Of a stretch of DNA of 64,000 bases, positions 57,935 through 64,000 are shown piece by piece. The position numbers and the translations under genes were made by a program. Under the pieces are notes generated by a model that was given only the letters and a program-made list of their open reading frames with translations, was not told where the DNA came from and did no database searches. Position 1 is the first letter of the stretch. Every line of letters begins with the position of its first letter. Source of the stretch: Eledone cirrhosa (lineage: Eukaryota > Mollusca > Cephalopoda > Octopoda > Eledonidae); NCBI GenBank assembly GCA_964016885.1, contig OZ024742.1, positions 361,153,573 through 361,217,572 of the forward strand, written 5' to 3'.

Positions 57935-58844
57935 ATATTAATACATGGAAACTATATTTATAAAACCATATTTATTTCATTATACATATTTCAGGGATAC
58001 CATATTAAATTATGGTATGCCTTCATCAGACAAAATACAATATATAACAGTTTTACAATTAGCTTTGACGTACCCTTTAAAATACAACCATTACTTTCGG
58101 AGGCTGTCTGGATAGTGAATTGTTTATATTGTTTTAATAAGTCATAGTGTTAAGCACAGTTAGAAAAAGACGGAGATAAAGAAAAAGAAAAAGAAAAAAG
58201 ACGGAGAGAGAGAAAAGAACAAAGACGGAGAGAGAGAAAGATAGAAATAAAAACCTGGAGAAATATCGGAGAGAGAGAGAAATGTATGGAGAAAAGAAAG
58301 AGATAAATAACGGAGAGAGAGCGAAATGTATGGAGAAAAGAAAGAGATAAATAACGGAGAGAGAGCGAAATGTATGGAGAAAAGAAAGAGATAAATAAAG
58401 ATAGGAGGAAATAAAAATAAAAAAATAAAAAAGAAAGAAAAGGAAGAAATAGGAAAAACAAAGGAAAGCAACAGAGAGATATAAAGTCATCATACAGAGA
58501 GAAAAACTCAAGAGAGAGAAATACTATATAGAGAGAGGGGGTGCAATGAAAACATTACGTCATGTCATATTAAGTTGAGTTAACAATTTATATGAAATGA
58601 ATAATAAAAATATAAGTATCAATATTCATGAATGGGACATAGATATATAATATGAGAAATTAAACATTGATCAAGCCTCCGAAAGTAATGGTTGTATTTT
58701 AAAGGGTACGTCAAAGCTATTTGTAAAACTGTTATATATTGTATTTTGTCTGATGAAGGCATACCATAATTTAATATGGTATCCCTGAAATATGTATAAT
58801 GAAATAAATATGGTTTTATAAATATAGTTTCCATTTATTAATAT
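57935..58844. mobile_element. Inverted-repeat element with 171-bp arms and hammerhead-like cores
   Basis: Arms 57935-58105 and 58674-58844 are reverse complements over 171 bp with few mismatches. Each arm holds the same motif. On the + strand of the right arm: CTGATGA (58750-58756), a hairpin AGGCATACCATA/TATGGTATCCCT (11 of 12 pairs, 58757-58786), then GAAA (58787-58790). The left arm has it on the - strand (58029-57989). This is the closest match to the CTGANGA-hairpin-GAAA order in the window, though helices I and III and a cleavage triplet are not clear. (TA)n tracts flank the element. Likely a Penelope-like pair of ends or a foldback. Confidence 0.6.
58160..58540 (+). repeat. Purine-rich loop region with three 44-bp repeats
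   Basis: Between the arms of the inverted-repeat element the + strand is nearly all purine (AAAGACGGAGAGAGAGAAA). Three 44-bp units start CGGAGAGAGAG at 58267, 58311 and 58355. Ser/Leu/Phe-rich frames on the - strand are artefacts. Confidence 0.85.
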
Positions 58845-58845
58845 C

Positions 58846-58849
<4 letters not shown>

Positions 58850-58891
<42 letters not shown>
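58850..58891. repeat. (TA)n microsatellite
   Basis: Pure TA tract just right of the inverted-repeat element. Confidence 0.9.
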
Positions 58892-58896
<5 letters not shown>

Positions 58897-58937
58897 TAAA
58901 TTTAGCGAGAATTGCATATATATATATATATATATAT

Positions 58938-59125
58938 AACGAAGGAAATGTGGTAAGGAACCAGGTGGACCATAACGCACCAAAGTACTCAATACTTAGG
59001 GTAGTAGAGTGGGTAATAGGAACGAGTAGGACCCCGACGGCTGAGCTCAAGCCGTTTCGACGGCTAATTCTAGAATTAGCCGTTAAACGGCTTGAGCTCA
59101 GCCGTCGGGGTCCTACTCGTTCCTA
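58938..59125. mobile_element. Head-to-head repeat with ~105-bp palindrome
   Basis: 59020-59124 is a palindrome: GAACGAGTAGGACCCCGACG through CGGCTAATTCTA on the left and the exact reverse complement on the right, except CGA versus AA near 59058/59090. On the - strand the left arm reads GAAAC (59058-59054), GGCT-TGAGCTC-AGCC, GTC (59038-59036), the layout of the 3' half of a hammerhead. GTATTGAGTAC (- strand, 58995-58985) follows 41 nt later. No CTGANGA half is present. A single-arm relative lies at 61320-61400. Confidence 0.65.
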
Positions 59126-59876
59126 TATATATATGTATATATATATATATATATAATATGTCTGTGTGTGGTTGTGAGTGTGTATATACATACACTCCCA
59201 TACATACATATATACATATATAAATATATGGTGATTGGTGGTGATGATGATATATACATATATATATATATGTGTGAGTTTCTTTGTATATGTATGTGTG
59301 TGTGTGTGTTTGTACATATATATATGCGTTTATATATATATATATATTAATAAATATTGTGAGAACAATGTGTTCTTTTATGTAGAGATATATTTGAAAT
59401 GACGTAAAATAGGAAATTTCCCCAGAGATGATGTTAACTGCATTGGTGAGTGATAGTCAATGGGAATAATATACACAAAGAATCATATTAAAATTACACT
59501 CCATAAATGACAAAAAAAAAAATTCATCTAAATTATCGTCTATCATAATGAATAGAACATTACGTTTACACAATGTTCAGTGTATGTACTGTGTCAAGAA
59601 TAGTAGCAATAACTAAATTTCCATAGTTAAAATATCACTAAGTTATTAAATCCTTTAGCACGCTCACTTCTCAAAGCTAACAATTGATAGTGTAAGATTT
59701 TAGATAATTTCAAATAATATTTTAATTCTATTGCAACACCAATTTCTAAAACTTATTTGAATATGTAATCACAATTTTAGAAATCAGAATATACTTTACA
59801 ATTCTCTAGGTGTAATATAAATCGAAAACACTTAAATTTTAATTTCATGCTGGTTGATACTGGTTTATTAGAGTTT
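59126..59876. other. TA/TG microsatellites and AT-rich sequence, no gene
   Basis: 59126-59350 is TATA/TGTG simple repeat with a GGTGATGATGATA scrap; the remainder is AT-rich and featureless. Confidence 0.5.
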
Positions 59877-59877
59877 G

Positions 59878-60470
59878 GCCATCATCATCGTTGTCATGGC
59901 GCTTATTGCACCCTCACCATCATGGTGCCATCATCATCACTATGATGGTATTATCACCATCATGGTACTATCACCATCACCATACCATCACCATCACGGT
60001 ACCATCACCATCACGGTACCATCACTATCACAGTCCCATCAGTATCATGGTATCACCATCATCACCATAACAGTCCAATCACCATCACAGTACCATCACT
60101 GTCACTGTCCCATCACCATCACTATCATGGTATTATCATCATCACCATAACAGTCTAATCACCATCACAGTACCATCACCATCACTGCTCCATCACCATC
60201 ACCATCACTGTCCCATCACCATCACTATCATGGTATTATCATGATCACCATAACAGTCCCATCACCATCATGGTACCATCACCATCACTATCATAGTCCC
60301 ATCACCATCATGGTACCATCATCATCACTATCATAGTTCCATCACAGTCCCATCACTATCACAGTCCCATCACCATCACAGTCCCATCACCATCATGGTA
60401 CCATCACCATCCCATCATGATCACCATCATAATCTTATCAGCATCATTGCTGTTGGAATCATCAACATGA
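59878..60470 (-). repeat. CAT/CCATCAC minisatellite
   Basis: Words such as CCATCACCATCATGGTACC and CATCACAGTCCCATCACC repeat without a fixed period. Here the C-rich strand is +, the reverse polarity of satellites A and B. The 91-codon frame at 59875 is an artefact. Confidence 0.88.
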
Positions 60471-60589
60471 GACTTATCATCATTAACATCAGTTTCAAAA
60501 GTTTTGAGTCTTCTGATGCCAGAGTTTCAATCTGACAAATAATTGACAAATTATTTAAGCAGTTATGATATAATCAGATGAAGCACGAT

Positions 60590-60705
60590 GTGTTTTTTTT
60601 ATCTTAATTTATTTATATGTCCTGATATTTCTTCTGAGGAAGAAGAGATTTTAATCTCGAAAATCAAGACATATAAATAAACTAAGGCAGAAAACATCTT
60701 GTTTT
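60590..60705 (+). mobile_element. Hairpin element with hammerhead-like core
   Basis: CTGAGGA (60634-60640) fits CTGANGA; then AGAA, a perfect hairpin GAGATT-TT-AATCTC (60645-60658), and GAAA (60659-60662). Flanking TTTATATGTC and GACATATAAA pair with each other, as do outer GATGTGTTTT/AAAACATC segments, so the whole ~110 bp can fold. The extra AGAA and missing cleavage triplet weaken a ribozyme call. Confidence 0.5.
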
Positions 60706-60803
60706 ATTTGATTTGTTTGTTTATTTGTCCATTGTGCAGTGTTGTGGCTTTCAAACTTTGAATTCTTTATACATATATATATATATATATATATATTAAG
60801 ATT

Positions 60804-61176
60804 ACAGATTATAGTCTAAGCAAAGAATCGCTCCTTTCGCCCTTAACGGGATCTTCTGAAACTAAAAAAAATCAATCTGTGAAGGCGGAAGTAAATAATT
60901 CGACAAACGTAGCAACCGAAAGAAAACAGGGAGACAATACTTTGGTTCGTGGAGACGTTCCCTGGCAATGAACGGAAAAAAAGCGAAGATAATACGTCGT
61001 TATGTGGAACGACGAGAACAATTACATGCAAAGACAAAACCACGTTTTCCTGTTTTCCTTCAGTTGCAACGTTTTTCGAAATATTTACTTCTGCGTTCAC
61101 AGATTGATTTTTTTTTAGTTTCAGAAGATCCCATTGAGGGTGAAAGTAGCGATTCTTTGCTTAAACTTTAATCTGT
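60804..61176. mobile_element. 373-bp foldback element (MITE-like)
   Basis: The left arm from ACAGATTATAG, through GCAAAGAATCGCTCC and GGGATCTTCTGAAACTAAAA to about 60915, is matched in reverse complement by the right arm from about 61063 to 61176 (ACAGATTAAAG, GCAAAGAATCGCTAC). Weaker pairing continues inward (GAAAACAGGG/CCTGTTTTC). Arms are roughly 90% identical by eye. Opposed short frames at 60843 and 60968 simply read through the arms. No transposase. Confidence 0.75.
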
Positions 61177-61276
61177 TATTTTAATAAATTTTTGCTCTAG
61201 GGTTCTTATACATTTGATATATATTTATCCTTATCGAGCCCTCTTTGGATTTTAGTCTTCACATTATTATTATTAT

Positions 61277-61280
<4 letters not shown>

Positions 61281-61319
<39 letters not shown>
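61281..61319. repeat. (TA)n microsatellite
   Basis: Pure TA run directly before the small GGAACCAG element. Confidence 0.9.
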
Positions 61320-61321
<2 letters not shown>

Positions 61322-61402
61322 AACCAGTAAGACCCCGACGGCTGAGCTCAAGCCGTTTCGACGGCTAATTCTCTGGTTCCTTACCACATTTCCTTCGTTA
61401 TA
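61320..61402 (-). mobile_element. Single-arm relative of the 59020 palindrome
   Basis: GGAACCAG (61320-61327) and CTGGTTCC (61373-61380) are inverted ends around the same GACCCCGACGGCTGAGCTCA / AGCCGTTTCGACGG core as 59020-59124. On the - strand: GAAAC (61359-61355), GGCT/AGCC stem with TGAGCTC loop, GTC (61339-61337). It shares TTACCACATTTCCTTCGTTA with 58938-58955. Flanked by TA tracts. Confidence 0.65.
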
Positions 61403-61429
61403 TATATATATATATATATATATATAAGA

Positions 61430-61535
61430 CACTTGGCTTGTTTGGGAGATTAGGGGCTTCCCTTCAGTACACACATGGTCGATATAAGCCCATCCAACCC
61501 TTGCTAACAGGAAAAGTGGACCTGATGATGATGAT
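61430..61535 (+). mobile_element. SINE fragment with tail
   Basis: GACACTTGGCTTGTTTGGGA and CCCATCCAACCCTTGCTAAC, AGGAAAAGTGGACCTGATGA, then GATGATGATA: the end of a SINE/LINE tail. Confidence 0.55.
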
Positions 61536-61654
61536 ATATACATATATTCACTTATGTATATATAAATATAAATCCACATGTATACATACATGTTTATATA
61601 CATGTATATATAGTATATACATAATATATATCCTATTTTACAAAGTATAAAGCT

Positions 61655-62200
61655 TCTTCCACTTCTTTTCTTCACCCAATTATTCATGGAAGGTTCATTG
61701 AGGCAGAGTCCTACATCATGCCCTCCATGGGTCCTGTCAGAGGAAAATGTCTCCAATTGATCTGACTGGATCCCCACGTGATACCAATGAAGCTTGTGAA
61801 TGTTATTGAAGCATCTTGCTGGTAGTCTACCTCTGGAGCTTATTGTGGAAGATTCTGCAGAAGTATGGAATCGATACAAATGACCTATACAAATTCCATA
61901 GTATTTGTGTTCAGGTGAATGGTGTTTAGTGAAAACCATACAATGTAGTTGTTGGATTCTGCCAAATAATAATATTCATAACAACTTTCATGTAGAGGAT
62001 TGACATGTGCAGCTGGGTTGGAAGTAGTATCAAGACCAGCAGGTTTCTGATCAGTTAAATAGAATTTGTAGAAAACCCAGTATTAATTTAACTCGTCAGA
62101 TTGTCATCTCTGACATGTAATTTATAGTTTTGCCTCTGAGTGCTGCATACCAGGAATGAAAATAAATCAGTGTTGGAAAGACTGTGACACATGTTCTCTG
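61655..62200. other. Mixed-composition region, no gene recognised
   Basis: More GC than its surroundings and with short frames on both strands, but stops interrupt all of them. It may be the decayed upstream part of the LINE scrap that follows. Confidence 0.35.
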
Positions 62201-62335
62201 GAGAAAACCTGCACAGTGCAGTAGAGCTCCTCTGAAGCAGATGGAGAAATTTAAGTATCTCGTTGTCATTTTCAAATTCCATATTATGAAGAGAATAAAA
62301 GCAATACTACATCAAAAGAGCAAACAGCATACTGA
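62200..62335 (+). pseudogene. Possible LINE reverse-transcriptase scrap
   Basis: A + strand frame reads LKQMEKFKYLVVIFKF followed by KRIKAILHQKS, resembling the VEKFKYLG(V)xF...EI..RI.KA segment downstream of the RT domain in non-LTR elements. Only about 35 residues and no catalytic motif. Confidence 0.4.
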
Positions 62336-62605
62336 TGATCTTGCATTATAGAAAAATGTTACAACTAAATATTTTAATCAAATTTGATATTCAATGAAAC
62401 TAGTTAGAATTATTTTATTAAGAAAACAAGCAAACCAAGTTGTCTGCGGAAGAAGAAAATAAAAACATGATTATAGAAAGAATTGTTTTGAAGAGTTATT
62501 TACAAGCAAGAATTCAAAGTGTAAACAAGTTTTTCTCAAAATAATTAGTACAAGATGTTATATATATTTAAATGTATGCATATATATCGACACACATACA
62601 CCCAC

Positions 62606-62666
<61 letters not shown>

Positions 62667-62749
62667 GTGGGGGGTTATATGTTATTAAATTTCTGAATTG
62701 CATCCAGTTCTAGTTGTTTATGATTTACTTTGTTATCAACAAGCAATGA

Positions 62750-62781
<32 letters not shown>

Positions 62782-63500
62782 TCATCATCATCATTTTATG
62801 TCCGCTTTTCCCTGCTTGTATATATATATATATATACACTGAACTGAGAAATTATAATTAATACTTTTCTTGTTTGATATAATAATATCAATATATTTCA
62901 AATGTACATTATATAAAATAAAATATTTTATATTTCTACTTTAGCATCAAACACCAAGCATACCATTTTCTATTCGTTTCAGTACACAAGACTGGTTCTT
63001 GTTTCTTAGCTTGTAACTCGTAATGTCCTGTACCTCATGAAACACCATTAGAGTAATATCCTTCAAAAGTAAAAATAAATATCATATATGACTGCATGAT
63101 ATCAAATATTTAAATCTTAAGTTTCCTTCAAATATTCGCAATGGTATTCGGAAAGGAAAGATACTAGGAAAGGAAAACAGGCCCTTAACTCCTAATGGAA
63201 TCATTAGGGTTCTGCTCTGACCTGCTGCATGTCCTAAACATTATGAAACCTGGTTGAGTCTATCTCTTTATAATGAATCTTTGAATTAACTAGCTCATTT
63301 TTAAAAGATAATTTCTGCTAATCATTACAGGATGTTAAGTGTTAATAATAGTAGAAGCTTCCATAGTTTATATTACTAGTGTTGACTGGCAGCCCTATTA
63401 TTAACATTTTGTTTCTTATTACTAACACTATAATCAGTTACAAAGCCATGTTATTACTATTGACGTCGTCATTATTACTATTAATGGCTCAATCACTTGG
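62336..63500. other. AT-rich region with microsatellites, no gene
   Basis: (TA)n at 62612-62664 and 62755-62778; a SINE/LINE tail stub on - at 62780-62818 (CATCATCATCATTTTATGTC). The remainder is AT-rich without recognisable features. Confidence 0.5.
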
Positions 63501-64000
63501 AAAGAATCGCTGGATAGAATTTATGCTAGGAAAGTATCGCTAGATAGAATTTACGCTAGGAAAGTATCGCTAGATAAAATTTATGCTAGGAAAGTACCGC
63601 TGGATAGAATTTACGCTAGGAAAGAATCGCTAGATAGAATTTACGCTAGGAAAGAATCGCTAGATAGAATTTACGCTAGGAAAGAATCGCTAGATAGAAT
63701 TTACGCTAGGAAAGAATCGCTAGATAGAATTTATGCTAGGAAAGTATCGCTAGATAGAATTTACGCTAGGAATGTATCACTAGATAGAATTTACGCTAGG
63801 AATGTATCGCTGGATAGAATTACGTTAGGAAAGTATCGCTGGATATAATTTATGCTAGGAAAGAATCGCTAGATAGAATTTATGCTAGGAAAGTATCGCT
63901 AGATAGAATTTACGCTAGGAATGTATCACTAGATAGAATTTACGCTAGGAAAGAATCGCTATATAGAATTTACGCTAGGAAAGAATCGCTAGATAGAATT
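63501..64000 (+). repeat. 30-bp satellite, runs off the window
   Basis: The unit is AAAGAATCGCTAGATAGAAT plus TTACGCTAGG (30 bp), about 16.6 copies, very regular apart from one 29-bp unit near 63815-63840. Common variants are AAAGTATCGC, AATGTATCAC, TGGATAGAAT and TTATGCTAGG. Unlike satellites A and B it has balanced base composition on both strands. Confidence 0.97.

Noticed and set aside
58134..58511. Ser/Leu/Phe-rich putative membrane protein on the - strand
   Set aside because: It arises from a purine-rich GAGAGA/AAAGAAA region with 44-bp repeats; all three frames look alike.
63501..64000. CRISPR-like direct repeats with 30-bp spacing
   Set aside because: Repeats are directly adjacent with no unique spacers, in an animal-type genome; it is a satellite.

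Overview
The window looks like intergenic, repeat-dominated DNA from a cephalopod, most probably an octopus. This rests on recognisable repeat styles: tRNA-derived SINEs and RTE-type LINEs that share a 3' tail ending in (GATGAT)n, AT-dinucleotide tracts, and mariner and Penelope-like debris. I cannot name the species. I see no host protein-coding gene, no tRNA, rRNA or CRISPR locus. All long open frames are either retrotransposon frames or accidental frames inside tandem repeats.

Layout. (1) 1-18350 is one continuous satellite of a 22-bp unit (family A) with almost no C on the + strand, organised into at least three higher-order duplications. (2) 18351-30060 is a second satellite (family B), made of GATATTGTGATGGT-like words, 31-bp subarrays and polypurine blocks. 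It forms three higher-order monomers, the complete one being 2908 bp, and is interrupted by two RTE-type LINE insertions on the - strand: a 1.1-kb fragment at 18975-20100 and a 3.4-kb near-full-length copy (LINE A) at 26243-29646. (3) 30320-31270 is a 20-bp array. (4) 31960-37711 holds a tRNA-derived SINE, a second long LINE (LINE B, + strand) and a 3' fragment of the same family (LINE C). (5) 37712-63500 is ordinary AT-rich DNA with scattered decayed transposons: a mariner-like transposase pseudogene split by two later insertions, fragments of a second RTE family, SINE copies, CR1-like scraps, Penelope-like remnants with hammerhead-ribozyme-like motifs, and several inverted-repeat (foldback) elements. 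(6) 63501-64000 is the start of a 30-bp satellite that runs off the window.

How the parts relate. The LINE frames carry an APE-type endonuclease, a reverse transcriptase with intact motifs, and a PHD-like zinc finger between the RT and the C-terminal region. The SINE ends in the same tail as the LINE, so the LINE is the likely source of its mobilisation. Both satellite-borne LINE insertions can be proven from the window itself, because a neighbouring satellite monomer preserves each empty site and 7-bp target duplications flank each insert. Both long LINE copies are 5' truncated in the endonuclease, so neither looks autonomous, although their RT frames are open and their proteins nearly identical.

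The least explained signals are the whole-unit higher-order exchanges in satellite A, the palindromes and foldbacks, and a short GTATTGAGTAC box that lies about 40 nt downstream of a hammerhead-like GAAAC...GTC module in two different repeats and recurs inside every satellite B monomer.
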